From Planoprotostelium fungivorum (lineage: Eukaryota; Evosea; Variosea; Cavosteliida; Cavosteliaceae), in the NCBI GenBank assembly GCA_003024175.1, contig MDYQ01000063.1:51498-115497 (forward strand): a DNA stretch of 64,000 bases, in the 5' to 3' direction. Made by a program: the position numbers and the translations under genes. Below are positions 23,001-34,529 of the stretch, piece after piece (position 1 is the first letter of the stretch; every line of letters begins with the position of its first letter). Below the pieces are notes generated by a model. The model was not told where the DNA came from. It was given only the letters and a program-made list of their open reading frames with translations, and ran no database searches.

Positions 23001-25660
23001 GATGTCTTGTCCATCCGGTGCGTCGAGGATGTAGATCGCATCAGCAGATGCCCCCCTCAAAGCTTCATAGCTGTGCAAGTAATAACTGTCGTGATTCAGA
23101 CGAAATCTACGTGAAATCTCGACTCACTCGCCCAGGCCATTAAAATCAGTATTGGCTCCGGGGCGGTTCAACACGGAAATTCCGATGAAATTTGGATGGT
23201 CTCCGTATCGATTGACGATCAAGTCCATCGTATCTTTCATGCATTGAACGTTCACAGCGTACTGCGTGAAATAATAATTGCCCGGTGAATTTCCCGAAGA
23301 TGTGGAGTCGGTGTTCTGAGCTCCCGGAGCAGCGTAGACGTCTAAGATGATGCCCAGGTCCCATTCTGAAGCCCAGCGGAAAGCTAAGTCGAGGTAGTGG
23401 AGGGAGCCGTAGGTGAAGTCCTTCGGCTGAACGTTGCTACACGCATTGAGCGGACCGCTCTGAAGAGGTGAGATCGGTTCATCGTCATCTCCTCATCACG
23501 ATCATTCTATCGTTATCTTCTTATCATCATCTTATCATGATTGTCGTCTGATCGTTATCGTTTGAATATTGCACTCACGAATATATCCCACGATGACCAC
23601 CAACCGATTGGTATCTTCATCGCGTTGAGCCCCAGCCTGGCCATCTTCTCGAAGTCGTATTCGTTCACGAACGACGCCCAGTGTTTCTGCATCACGGTGT
23701 AGCCCTTATTACCCAGACACTGCTGCAAGAGATAGGTACCGGGGTACTGCGTTGCAGAGCAGCCATACGATGTCCACAGAGAAGGTGTGACGCGAGAGTC
23801 TAAGACCAACCAGCCGTCGAGCGAAGCGGCGCGGACGGGTGTGGAAGAGTTTCTGACTGATTGTAGACGAGACTGACCGCAAGATGTCACGGGTTCGTAT
23901 CGAATGGAAGGGGAAGTGGTGGGGGTGACGGCTGACGTGGCTGCGCTGATGAAAGAGTGAGTTGCGAGGGAGGAAATGTAGAGCATGACTCACGCTGTAG
24001 TTCTTGTAGAGGAGGAGACGCTGAATGCACTACCACCACTGACGGCGAGACAAGAGGAGATTCCAGTGAAATTTTGGGGGAACCAACCCTGGGACAGGGC
24101 GTGCATCATGGATGTTGCGGTATCGTTTGATTTCCAACTCCAGAAGGCCCAACCCTGGGCTCTGGCGAAAACCTGTTGAAATATCGATGAGATTCTACAC
24201 TCACACTCGAACAGATCATGATGATGATGTGATGACGATGATGCGATCAGTGTGATGTGATGACGATGATGCGATCAGTGTGATGTTGTCAACACGACGG
24301 AATTTACAACACACCTGCAATTGTGCCTTGGCCAATTGGCCTCTGTTCTCTTCCGAAACGCCACCGTTCGACCAAGAGCCGATGAACAAAGGTTTCGGAT
24401 TGACCTTTCACGTTTGAGCCCTCGATTCAGTGTGGGACTCACCATAAAGTATCCACTGATGTCTTCGTTGTCTTCAGTGTAAACATTCTGAATCCGCGTG
24501 TTGTCATCGACGATCGGACCCTGATGATCTCATCAGATGATCTCTCCATCAGATGATGGTGAAGAAGAGAGGTGTATACCCTGCTCTGATTGTAGTGGAC
24601 ATCAGTATAGACGCTCTTGAAGCTGTTGGGATCGCTCATGTATGCTACTGATGCGGAATCGTTTCCAGTCTGAAAGGGTACGTTGAGAGGGCTGATGATG
24701 AAGATTCCGTCGGTACTACGCTGTCTGTAGGAACTGTATGCATTCGAGTAGTACCTGTGATGTCAGGTCACTCCATCTACAATTGTCGCTCACGGTGACA
24801 GATAATCGGTTGAGAAATTGCGTACAGAGTTTCCGGGCTCGTCCAGCAAGCTGATACCCAAGAAGGCTGTCTGATTGCAATAGCGGTCGACATAGCCTTC
24901 GAAAGAGTAATAGGATTGGAGGACATCTTGGCTGCTCAAGTCCCAGCTGTAAGAGCCGATGAACGGTGGTGCACTTCCTTCCTGATCGGGATGAGACTTT
25001 ATAAAGGGAGAGGGGATCACCTGACCGTTCTGCGATCCAGGATGAGCGTGCATGTCAAGCAAGATGCCGATCCCGTGTCGATCCCCCCAGATGAAGGCGG
25101 CGTCTATGTATTTGAGAGTCCCCACGTGGAAATCTGTGGGGCTGACGGATAAACTGGCATTCGGGGCTCCTCCCTCCCGGGGTCAGGGATGATGGGATGG
25201 TGATTGGAATGATGGTCTCACCTGAAGATCATAGATGGACCACCAACCGATGGGAAGACGGACTGCATTCAATCCCTGGGCGGCCATCGCGATGAAGTCC
25301 GTTTCGTTGATCCAATTACTCCAATGTTGTTCGAGGGTTGCATTCAGTAGCTGCAATCATCAATCACTCTAAGAGAGATTCTCTAGTTGACGGTGTCACC
25401 TCTGGTGATTGATTGCTCAGACATTTCTCAAGGAGATACTGCCCGAATGCAACAGAGGGATCACAATTGTTCTGTGTCCACAAGTGGGGTGCCATATAAT
25501 ATTCTGCCAACAGCCAAGAGCCTAGATTGACTGCTCTGATCGGGCTGCTACCATTCTTCACAGCATCCAATCGATCTCGAAGACATGTTGCATCGAGTTG
25601 AGCCTCCGCGAGTGAAAGAAGCAAAACCACAAGAGTGGCAAGCCTGATGAGCTGCTGCAT
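17034..25660 (-). CDS. GH5-GH5-LRR receptor tyrosine-kinase-like protein (copy 1)
   Basis: ATG complementary to 25658-25660 opens a signal peptide (LIRLATLVVLLLSLAEAQ). Domains in order: GH5 exo-glucanase-like domain 1 (AVNLGSWLLAEYYMAPHLW; GISLLDEPGN; LFIGSWSNGG; 25560-24000), GH5-like domain 2 ([35 protein letters not shown]; 23900-22560), a plant-like LRRNT (CDALSDFYVKMGGSGW), many LRRs (22270-19480), a Cys-rich cap ([20 protein letters not shown]), a transmembrane helix (PIIVGAVIGGVVFLILL, about 18720) and a kinase domain: [13 protein letters not shown] lysine, VHRD|LAVRN catalytic loop, [16 protein letters not shown]. It ends at TGA 17034. HRDLAxRN and PIKWMSPE favour tyrosine-kinase-like specificity. 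Both GH5 folds lack the nucleophile Glu, so they probably bind rather than cleave glucan. Roughly 2,000 residues and about 40 introns. Confidence 0.88.
22891..22922. repeat. 32-bp perfect palindrome in receptor copy 1 intron
   Basis: The half-site CGTAATTACACTTTCG is followed immediately by its exact reverse complement, giving a 32-bp palindrome without a spacer. It occupies most of the intron between the exon beginning TTTGFTDDQ and the exon ending KYHQPACIV (minus strand). The transcript would form a very stable hairpin. Confidence 0.95.
24229..24284. repeat. Exact 28-nt tandem duplication in receptor intron
   Basis: Two identical 28-nt units beginning GTGATGACGATGATGCGATC lie head to tail within an intron of receptor copy 1. 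The unit is itself rich in GATGA. Likely replication slippage. Confidence 0.9.
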
Positions 25661-26137
25661 TGCCCTTCTTCAGAAGTTTTCTCTATCGGGCGAATTGGTT
25701 CTCTGCTCAGAAATATCTTGTCAAGCCTCCTGTCTCGACCAATCATGCGGTGTTGGGGCAACTCCTTAAGAATATAGCGAGAAGAGTTAACCAGCGATGC
25801 CTTCAGAGGTTTATCAAATACGTGTTACTGTGTGGACGTCTGAAGGCTTCCATCAAATTTCCACCGTTCAGAACCGCATGCGGGTGCACCCCGTCGTGCG
25901 ATCTGAGTACAGAAAATCATCAGTACTCAGAGGAGAAGTGAACAAGGAACATTGACTATTTTAAGATGTTGTGTTGTATGTGAAGCAACCTATTCGAGTA
26001 AACGATGCAGATCGTGACGTTCAATATGTGATAAACACAATTCGATGGAAACCCATCCACATGAGATCATTACAGACGATCGTTTATTCGAAATTCGACT
26101 CGAGACTCTCTGCGCCCTGCGGTGCCTCCTCTCCTTC
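25661..26137. other. Intergenic, upstream of receptor copy 1
   Basis: This 477-bp gap lies between the receptor start and the 3' end of the ankyrin gene. Short open frames on both strands show no motif. It should contain the receptor promoter; no specific site was identified. Confidence 0.5.
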
Positions 26138-28300
26138 CTATTTGATCGACGACGTTGATTTTCGTGGCTTGTAGATCGGAGTCGGCCTCGGGGTCGGAAC
26201 CCCGGTTGGCGACGCCATCAGGCTGTTGAAATTGAGGCTGGGAAGGCTGGGACTCGCGTGTGGCTTTATCTTTGGTGACTTTGAAAAGATTCGGCTCAAA
26301 AAGGTAGGTGGTGAATTCATCTGGTGGGGTCAATCGTGTCTACAACGTTGTAGATGGACATTACCCGTCGGCTGTTCGGTGAACGCTCTGGTGATCCTGG
26401 CGGGAAACGGGGGGAGCTCAAATTGGCCGCGCTGATGAAGGAGGGGGTGTGGGAGACGCTGGGACGTCTCTCAAAGAAGGAGGGTGGAAGCTGTCCGGCT
26501 TCTGTTTCTCCTCCTTCCAATTGGAGGGCCAAACTGGGGGGATGAGAATTGTGCGATGTGTCGATGGTGAGATGATGTGACGTTGATGTGATGATTAGAT
26601 GATGTGATGATGTGAGATGTGATGATTAGATGATGTGATGATTAGATGATGTGAAGCCGGTTAGATGTTGATGAAATAACATTTGATGAGATGCAAAGTG
26701 ATGTGACGGTGTGATACAAAGATACGATGGTGTGATGATGAACGACAACGTCTTCATCGATGATGTTCATGATGTTCTCACTCTTCTATGGAAGAATCGC
26801 TCGTCCTTCGTATGACCTTCAGATCGACCGAACTCGTCGGTGAGAATTCCAGTGAATCTAATATGGACTTGTCTATCCTCATTTCATTATCTACACAAGC
26901 ACCTGCACCACACGTCAACCACGACATCCACCTCTTACCACTCACTCCTGAAATAATCCAATATCTTACGCCCGAATCTGACGAATGAAATGAGGGAACG
27001 ACGTTTCATGTTTTTCATCTCACCTCTTCCTGGATAATTCGAGGGCCGTGGTGCCGCTCGCGTTGACGGAATTCAGATTGGCCCCGGCTCCCAATAAGAC
27101 GATGACTCCGTCAACGTGGCCAGCAGCGGCGGCGAGGTGTAAGCTTCTTTCATTCAGCATCGATGGTGTTGAATCCGTTGTAAATAAAACGAAATAAAAT
27201 ATTTTCTCACCTCGTGTTTCCGTCATTGTCCGTCGCATCGATAGGATACCTTCGATTGGCCAACAGGATCATAGAAGCCACACAACCTCTATACGTGGCG
27301 AGGTGCAAGGCATTATATCCTTTAGAAGTAGTCCACAGATAATCACCCTCGGTCTTCTCCAAGATGAGACGTAAGATGTCTGTGTGGATGACCGAACAGT
27401 GGAGTGGTGTCTCTCCTTCTGTATCTATGTATCAACGAGAGGTGTTCACCATCAGATCATGGTGATAACATCAAGATGGAGGTGGGTGATGTGATAATCA
27501 CCATTATCTCGGATGGAGGCATCGGACCCTGAATCTAACAGAGCTTGGCAGATCTTCAAGTGACCTTGTGTTGCCGCCAGATGAAGAGGCGTCCGACCAT
27601 GAGAATTTCTCACATTTACGGAAGCGCCCAGCATCAGGAGAGAATTAACGACCGAAGTTCTTCCCCAATCTGATTCCACGTTAGAAAGATCCGAGTGAAT
27701 CGCATTTGACGTCGACATCGTGAATCACCTGCTGCAATGTGTAACGGTGATTCACCATCTTTGCAGAGTGCATCGATATACTCTACAGAATTCGTCGCTC
27801 GTAATAGTTCCGCCAGTAATTCATGATCTCCACTCTGCGCGACTTCTGCTATGGCAGCGAGCAAGTTCTCGTGATGGTTATTGAATACAGGAGGTGCGGA
27901 TAGAGGAGGTGATGTGTGTGTGCCTCTCGGGGACAATGCGAGCGCGTTGGTGTCTCTCCTCTCTCTGGGTGGGGAGATCATGTTGATCAGACCTCTCGAC
28001 GCACCTGTTGGTGATAGAGTCAAAAACCGCCCGCTACTTGTCTTTTCTCTCCCTTCTGATTGTGAATCAGAATCAAACGCGATGATTCACCGGATCGACG
28101 ACATGTGACATCGTCGACGGTTCCAGCCCGCTACTATATAATATCTCACCCGTGTTGGAATCTCTCTCGAGGAAATTGAGAGTAGCATGCTTCGCCGCAG
28201 CTATGGACTTGCCCTTCGACTTTGGCCTCTTCGGTGCATCGCTTCCATCTGCAGAGTCCGGTGAGAGATTCGAAGCCTTTGGAGGACTCTCCTCTGGCAT
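26138..28300 (-). CDS. Ankyrin-repeat protein with Pro/Ser-rich C-terminal tail
   Basis: ATG complementary to 28298-28300 opens a charged, low-complexity N-terminus (PEESPPKASNLSPDSADG, KRPKSKGKS). At least five ankyrin repeats follow: GDHELLAELLRAT, GESPLHIAAG, GRTPLHLAATQGHLKICQAL, GETPLHCSVIHTDILRLIL, GYNALHLATYRGCVASMILL, RSLHLAAAAGHVDGVIVLLG (27900-27040). The frame continues through LELSRKRFGRKILDYFRS into an acidic piece (NEMRIDKSILDSLEF, 26790-26890). It then crosses a long repeat-filled intron into a Pro/Ser-rich tail (RRPSVSHTPSF, TPRPTPIYKPRKS) ending at TAG 26138. Probably a cytosolic scaffold. No catalytic domain seen. Confidence 0.8.
26339..26354. repeat. Second copy of the 16-bp TCTACAAC/GTTGTAGA palindrome
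   Basis: Identical to 1424-1439 and again fully inside a 44-nt intron, here of the ankyrin gene (minus-strand donor GTAATG, acceptor CCACCAG). Confidence 0.9.
26565..26655. repeat. GATGTGATGATTA minisatellite-like tract
   Basis: Imperfect repetition of GATGATGTGATGATTA fills much of the roughly 250-nt intron of the ankyrin gene, with about five units. It lengthens an otherwise short intron. Confidence 0.8.
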
Positions 28301-28769
28301 GACCCTGTAGGTCTCGTGTGATGAGCTTGAGATTTTTTATATTTTTGGAAGGTGTCAGCTAACTGGATGAATTGCCTATGGTGACCGGCTCAACTTCCTT
28401 TTTGCAAGAAGAGCTTCCAGTTCTTCTTTTGCCGTGACGTATCAGCTTCGTATGGCTCGATAGAACCTGACTGTACGAGCATTTAGGGTTTATTGAGATT
28501 CACAGCTTGAAGGGTGAGAATCAGGGCTATTTTTGACGATAAGAATGGAGGTGGTTGAGTGCTGTGTGCGTGAACGTGAACCACATCATCTAACACTGAT
28601 GTCCATCATCTCACCCAACCCTCTAAAAAGTGTAGACAACAATATTCACACGAACATCTCTCCTCTACCATTACAACACAATTAACAAGGCACATCATGA
28701 TGTCGATGATGAAAGAAGAAGAGTCTGTGGAAACGCGGGAACATCGTATATTGGCCTGTCAGGGGAAAT
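28301..28769. other. Intergenic, no gene supported
   Basis: This 469-bp gap lies between the ankyrin gene start and the L37 stop, both on the minus strand. A plus-strand frame at 28697-28894 overlaps the L37 coding strand and is its shadow. Nothing else is recognisable. Confidence 0.55.
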
Positions 28770-29239
28770 TTAGGCGGTGGAGGCAGCAGCGGGCTTCTTT
28801 CCGGCAGTCTGCTCACGGAATCCGTTCTTGGCTCTGGCGGCAACAGTCTTCAGGTATCTGGTTCTGCCTGTTCCGGTTGTCTTCCTGCGGATAGCCTTAA
28901 CGCTCCACTGGTCTGTAGACATCGTCAACTCCATGATGTTGGGAGAGAAAATGGTGATGGAGGTCGGATGGCATCGTGATGCATCTTGGTTCGAATCGAG
29001 ACATCGTGAAGAAGTTGACGATGGTTTCGAAATGATGGGGGGAGAAAGGAAGATGGGACTCACAAGTTCTCTTCTTGGTGGCGGGGAATCCGCAAGAGGC
29101 ACAGGTGGCCTTCTTGATGTGGAAGGAACCACGTCCACATCTTCTGCACAGGGTGTGGGACTTGTGAGTACCGCGCTTTCCAAAGCTAGATGTTCCCTTG
29201 GTCTATACACACCGTCAGACTCCCTCTCAATAGAACCAT
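28770..29239 (-). CDS. rpl37: 60S ribosomal protein L37 (eL37)
   Basis: The main exon encodes [19 protein letters not shown] and the zinc-ribbon [19 protein letters not shown] (two CxxC pairs). An intron follows at about 28917-29064. The last exon encodes [20 protein letters not shown] and ends [20 protein letters not shown]...TA at TAA 28770. These match eL37, a small zinc-binding protein of the large ribosomal subunit near the exit tunnel. The initiator ATG must be on a tiny first exon: an ATG complementary to 29237-29239 followed by GT and the acceptor TATAG fits, but that intron would be only 34 nt, so the start is provisional. Confidence 0.95.
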
Positions 29240-29713
29240 TATCATTCATCGCTATCGATAAAACTCCACATGAGATCCGATCTCATTTGATTCCAATCAT
29301 CTCATCCATCACGTCCGCACGAAAATAACGATCGATGCATGTGGATGGATATAGAGGAGGATGGAATGTGTGAAGATTCACCATTTCGGAGGATTAAGTT
29401 GCCAGATGATGACCTGCTTTCGTCTCAAAAGAACATCACGTCCATCTTTCACGCCTGAAAGGATGACATCTCATGCGATATCTTATAAAATTTTTCGCGA
29501 AACATCAACGACAGCATCTGCTCATACTACACGTGACATCTCTGAGAGGAGAAGAGTCGAGAAAGAAGAGAACACGAGTAGAAGTATTTCGAGGTGGGAG
29601 AGTTTGACTTTGATTTGATGATATGCGTACGTGTTGTCTACGGAAAGGACGATCATTTGTTTGGAGGTCGAGTCAGTATTCGACCTGAACGATTGCAGGA
29701 AAAAACGTCGAGA
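29240..29713. other. Divergent promoter region between L37 and Arl8
   Basis: This 474-bp stretch lies between two housekeeping genes transcribed away from each other. The plus-strand frame at 29361-29618 is Ser/Thr/Arg-rich with no motif and is probably chance. No element was assigned. Confidence 0.5.
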
Positions 29714-30514
29714 TGTTCAAGTCCATGTATGATTCGGTCCTCAACTGGTTCCGTAGCTTGTTCTGGAAGCAAGAGATGGAGCTCACTCTCGTGGGTTTAC
29801 AGAATTCAGGAAAGACTACACTGGTCAACGTACTTGCCGTGAGTTGTTTTCACATCCAATCGTCATACGTCTGACATGACAAGTCTGGCTCCTTCCAAGA
29901 GGACATGTTACCCACGATCGGTTTCAACATGAAGAAGATCACAAAGGGAAACGTCACCATTAAACTGTGGGATATTGGAGGTCAGCCCAGATTCAGAAGC
30001 ATGTGGGAGAGATACTGCAGAGGAGTGAACGCCATCGTGTGAGTCCATCTCGTCCGCGATGACGGTATCATCCTCCATATGAGGCATGCCCTCTTTCAAG
30101 TCTCACACGAACGTTCCTCATATCGTCCAATTCAACTGAAATTAGACAGATACGTCGTCGATGCCTCAGACAATGAGAAATTCGAGACGGCAGCCAAGGT
30201 TCTCCAAGAGCTCCTCAGCAAGCCACCCCTCGCAGGTGGGCCCAATCATTCGGTCCTCCCGCCTCTCCCTGACTCCCCACAGGTATCCCCCTCCTCGTTC
30301 TGGCCAACAAGAACGATTTACCCAACGCCGCATCTTCCGATGAGATCATCGCCGCCATGTGATGTGACCATCTACAGAGTTGTAGACTGACGTAATCAGG
30401 GAGCTGAAGGGTATCACCGGCAGAGAGGTCTGCTGTTACAGCATCTCCGCGAAGAACCAAGTCAACATCGATGTGACTCTGGATTGGCTGATCAAACACT
30501 CTACGAATGTGTAA
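29714..30514 (+). CDS. arl8: Arl8-type small GTPase
   Basis: Five or more exons from ATG 29714 encode a roughly 186-residue Arf-like GTPase. Features: an amphipathic N-terminus without Gly2 ([18 protein letters not shown]), a P-loop [13 protein letters not shown], switch I LPTIGFNM, switch [29 protein letters not shown] and the [10 protein letters not shown]5 motif, ending TLDWLIKH at TAA 30514. The absence of a myristoylation Gly and the [18 protein letters not shown] block are diagnostic of Arl8. Arl8 recruits kinesin adaptors and HOPS to lysosomes. The intron at 30359-30399 carries a TCTACA/TGTAGA hairpin. Confidence 0.95.
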
Positions 30515-31083
30515 GCTCGAGTTTGTGATAAAAGATGTAAAAGAAAGTTGTTCTGTGAAGGTGTTTCGTTGTAGAGCAAGTGCAGACGATGAAGGAGATC
30601 GTGGGGTGATGAGAAATCGGATGATCTATGTGCAGCCACGTAGGGTTCAAGTGTTTCTCTCTACGAGTCCTCTATGTGAATTCTAGACACAGAGCCTGCT
30701 GTGAAGTTGCAATCGTCTCCGTCGTTCTGAAATCGAATTTTAATAACCCAAAAAAATTGAGACGGGGAGCTCTCCATAGGAAGCATCGAAGTGTCTTTTG
30801 GCTCTGACAACCACCTCGATAGCACCTGGTATAGAAGTCCCCCAATATCTACTATTTCTACTGCAGGGGTGATGTGTTGACAGCAACCGACACGGATAAA
30901 ACGAGGAAACAGAGGGATGCACACTTCTGTTTGTATACGCAGCAGCATATGCATCATAGGAAGGAGATCTATCTCACTGAACCCCTTCTGTTCCTGCTCG
31001 AGCTCACAACCACAGGAAAGAAATAAAAGAAATAAAAGAGAAGTAAGATATTTCGTATCATTTCAACTCGGACCATCATCTCG
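30515..31083. other. Intergenic, no gene supported
   Basis: This 569-bp gap lies between Arl8 and the kinase. A minus-strand 98-codon frame (30661-30957) has no motif or plausible splice partners, so it was not called. The 3' half should carry the kinase promoter. Confidence 0.5.
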
Positions 31084-33071
31084 ATGTCGGAGCAGCTCAT
31101 CCTGGCCGTGCAGGAGGGGGAGAGTCAACAGAAGGATCTCACACAAGAGTTCGAGTTGGTCGAGAAGTTGGGGTCAGGGTGAGAATAAACTCTGGCCGAT
31201 ACACAGTTGACGTGCTTTCAGGTCCTACGGAGTCGTTTGGAGGGCTATTCATCAGAAGACAAAGACGGTGTCTGCGATCAAGATCGTGCCCGTCGAAAAT
31301 GACCTCGAGGACCTCTTTCACGAGATCTCCATGATGAAAGCTTGCAAGAGTCCATATATCATCAACTATTTCGGATCTTATTTCAGACCTGGAGAGAATG
31401 AACTTTGGGTGAATAATCTCACGAATGTCTACGAATCGTGACTGACTCTTCTCAGATCGTCATGGAGATGTGTGGAGCTGGCTCCGTTTCCGATCTGATG
31501 AAAGTCACCGATAAGACATTGACCGAAGAGCAGATCGCAGTCGTTCTGCGAGATGCTTTGAAGGGATTGGCCTACCTTCACGATTTGAGAAAGATTCACA
31601 GAGACATCAAGGCTGGAAACATTCTTCTCAATAACAAGGGACAAGGGAAATTGGGTGAGTGCATCTTTCATCTCTCACACATCGACATAAGTCTTCAATT
31701 CTTCACCAATGAACGGTGCCTGATCAGATCTGCAGCCGACTTCGGAGTCTCAGGTCAACTGAGTGATACGATGGCAAAGAGGAACACAGTCATCGGCACT
31801 CCCTTCTGGATGGTGAGTCTTCCTCGCACAACGTCTCAGATGTTCATGCACATCAGGCCCCCGAGGTCATCCAAGAGATCGGCTACGACGTCAAGGTGAG
31901 TGGAAATAAAATAAAACGAAATAAAACCATTTACCATCCCAGGCCGACATCTGGTCCCTCGGCATCACCGGCATAGAGGTGACCCCTCCCCCTCATCCAA
32001 ACTGACTCGTTGTAGATGGCCGACGGCAAGCCGCCCCACGCCAACATCCATCCAATGAGGGTCATCTTCATGATCCCATCGAAACCACCTCCAAAGTTGG
32101 CAGAGCCCGACAAATGGTCGAAAGACTTCAACGACTTCTTGTCTCTGTGTCTCATGAAAAACCCAGACCAACGCCCGACGGCGAACGAGCTATTGCAGGT
32201 GAGGATGGAGAGGGAGCGTTGTAGATGACCGGGGCAGTCGACCTTCTTGGTCAACGCGAAGGCGAGCAGCACCATGTTGCCCATGATCGAAGAAGCAGAA
32301 GAGATCATTCAGAAGATCGGTAGAGGTGAAGCGTTGGGTTTAGAATCAGAGGTGAGATGTCACATCATGATCGTCATCCGTCTCATTGAGAAATAAAATC
32401 ATTTTCATGCGGATTTATTCTCAATCTACAATCAGTCCGGATCGGAAGAAGAAGATGGCGGAGAGACACGCAGCGCCAGGCCGATGGCAGAAGACAATGG
32501 AACCATGAACACGAACACGTGTCACTCTTTCTCCACCATGATCATCACCGATGACAATGCAGACAGCGGTACGATGAAATGTGAGAGAACCTTCATAGAA
32601 TGTTCACAGAATATTCTCCGAACATCGAGAGAAATTTCCTCGAACTTTCTCTCACTCTTCTCAGACGCTGGCACCGTCAAAGTGACCGGCAACGATGAAT
32701 TTGTCCCTCAGTTCATGTCTTTCCTCGACAAAGACAAGAAAGAAGAGGCAGCACTAACCACTTCCACACCCCCTATCCCCAACACAAAGGTAAAGACATC
32801 ACCATCCTCCATCACATCACCTTCCATCATCATCATGGCGGGTCCCGGGGTCGTGTCTGATTGCCACAGTTCAGCCAAGTTCGCAACTTTTGGCGCGGAA
32901 AATAGAAGCTAATGCTGTTTCCAGTACGCTGAGATGACCACTCAAGAGTTGAAGGAGAGGCTGGCACACGTCATGGACACAGCGGACGAGGAAGTAGACA
33001 GGATAAGAAACAAATACGAGAAACAAAAGAGAGACATTGATGCAGCTCTGAAGATGAGAGCGAAGAAATAG
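31084..33071 (+). CDS. MST/Hippo (KrsA-like) Ste20-family protein kinase
   Basis: ATG 31084 begins [14 protein letters not shown] and leads into a GC-II Ste20 kinase. Motifs: [22 protein letters not shown] (ATP-binding Lys), a [13 protein letters not shown] hinge, [63 protein letters not shown]. After an acidic linker ([14 protein letters not shown]) comes a SARAH-like helix: [13 protein letters not shown] then [20 protein letters not shown] and a coiled coil ending KMRAKK at TAG 33071. This order matches MST1/2, Hippo and Dictyostelium KrsA, which act in growth and cytoskeletal control through SARAH dimerisation. About a dozen introns; one acceptor at 32016 is exactly the motif GTTGTAG. Confidence 0.93.
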
Positions 33072-34082
33072 AGTTGTGTAGATGGTGTGTCTTCTTTATC
33101 GAGTGTGGATGATGGATGTGATGGGGTCATGTGGTTGTGATGTGAAAATGTCATTAGAAAGGTGTGATCATTAGAAGATGGAATGGTGGAGGAATGAAAT
33201 GGGTACAAGTCCTGTGAGATTCTTGTGTCGATGAGCATCCACGTCATGTCTGCACGAGTTGCTGTGCACAACTTGAAGCCAGAGAGTCCTTCTGCCGTCG
33301 CTCAGCCCCCTGTTATCCACAACGAGTGCTTATCATATTATGATGCTGCTCCTTATCGTTTCCAGGTTGGATCTCCTGCTGAGGCAGGGGCGCAATTGAC
33401 TTGCCGTGCATCGTGGCATAGAACGTTTGGAGGACTTTTCTGATGTCGATCGTCAAGAGATGGATAGACTAGGAGCTCTTATCGATGCAACCTCGTCGTG
33501 AGCCGTCCAATTTGCCTCTTCTGCAGTCTAACTCGACTCAGTTCTCAGGCGTGAGGCGAAACAAGGACACGACCACAAAAAATAAAATGAATGGAGGTCT
33601 CCTTCTGTTTAGATGAGCCTGAGTGTGTCTTTCACTTGTCATCCCTCCACCGAATTCTCTTCATTGTTCACTTTCCTGTCTGTTCGTATGGATCCGATTC
33701 TCCCAATCAAGCTCAATGTACTTCTGACCCCGTCGCCACCTCATTCGTGTTGTTCATCTTATTCTTCATGTGTTGCTCGTCTTGCTGTGAGGGTTCAAAA
33801 TCGTTCGTCAGTTATTTCACATCAGAATCCACCTTCTACATCTTTCAGAGGGAAGTCTTCTTTTCAAAGGCCTCTCAGATCAGCGACACCACATGGTGGC
33901 TGAATTAGAATTAGAATCAAAATTTCTTTTTCTACCGACGTAGTTACCATTGAGACTGAAGCTGTATCCATAGGTGCCGCATTAGTAGTGGTGTTTACGG
34001 TCGCATTGTTCGTGATGATCGTCGATCCGATGGGTTGAAAATGAATTTATTTCAATCATCCCAATTTCCAGCATGATGAGCC
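33072..34082. other. Roughly 1-kb stretch without a supported gene
   Basis: Between the kinase stop and the next coding signal there are several overlapping short frames on the plus strand (33225-33443, 33591-33908). They are Ser/His-rich and lack motifs, conserved-looking helices or coherent splicing. Base composition (CTCC/TCTT-rich) differs somewhat from the neighbouring introns. I see nothing I can name. Confidence 0.4.
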
Positions 34083-34494
34083 TCAATTTCTCATCGTCAA
34101 GAAGAGGAGACAGAAGAGGAAGAGGTAAAACACGGCTGCCGCTTCTACGGCTGTGTTAGGCGTGGCGATTGAGTTACGTTCAGAGGAGCAGAGAGACGTA
34201 GCCTGAGAAGGCGATGCGTCGATCATTGTTGTGACACACTTATGATGACCATCCGATGGAAGTGTATGAGATGCCGCCCTCTTTAAATATCGGTACGCAC
34301 ATGACAAACATCGGGCGATTGGCCTCCACATAAAGACGTTTGACCTCCAGAGCACCCTTTTCTCCGCATTCTGCCGTGGAACGACCTCCAAACCTCCGTC
34401 CTCTACCTTCCAAGGAAAGGAGGGTGACAGTGCGAGACCTCTCATCACAAAGTAAACAGCACCACTCAAGACGACACACACAACGCACGCGCAC
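34083..34494 (-). pseudogene. Possible broken gene for a small membrane or GPI-anchored protein
   Basis: Two protein-like pieces lie in different minus-strand frames: ALEVKRLYVEANRPMFVMCV (about 34285-34350) and a Ser/Thr-rich segment ending in a hydrophobic C-terminus, VFYLFLFCLLFLTMRN (34083-34130), as in GPI-signal or tail-anchored proteins. No GT-AG splice joins them in frame. It could be a decayed gene, or only the second piece may be real. It sits immediately upstream of, and divergent from, the gene at 34530. Confidence 0.3.
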
Positions 34495-34529
34495 GACCTT
34501 TAGACTTTATATAATAACAAAACGATACA

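Noticed and set aside
24216-24290. CRISPR-like or regulatory array
   Set aside because: Only two 28-nt units head to tail without spacers in a eukaryotic intron; simple slippage is sufficient.
26788-26988. Plus-strand 66-codon ATG frame as a small gene
   Set aside because: The minus strand explains the stretch better: it splices in phase between the ankyrin repeats and the Pro/Ser tail.
30661-30957. 98-codon minus frame as a gene between Arl8 and the kinase
   Set aside because: No motif, no splicing signals, composition like noncoding flank.
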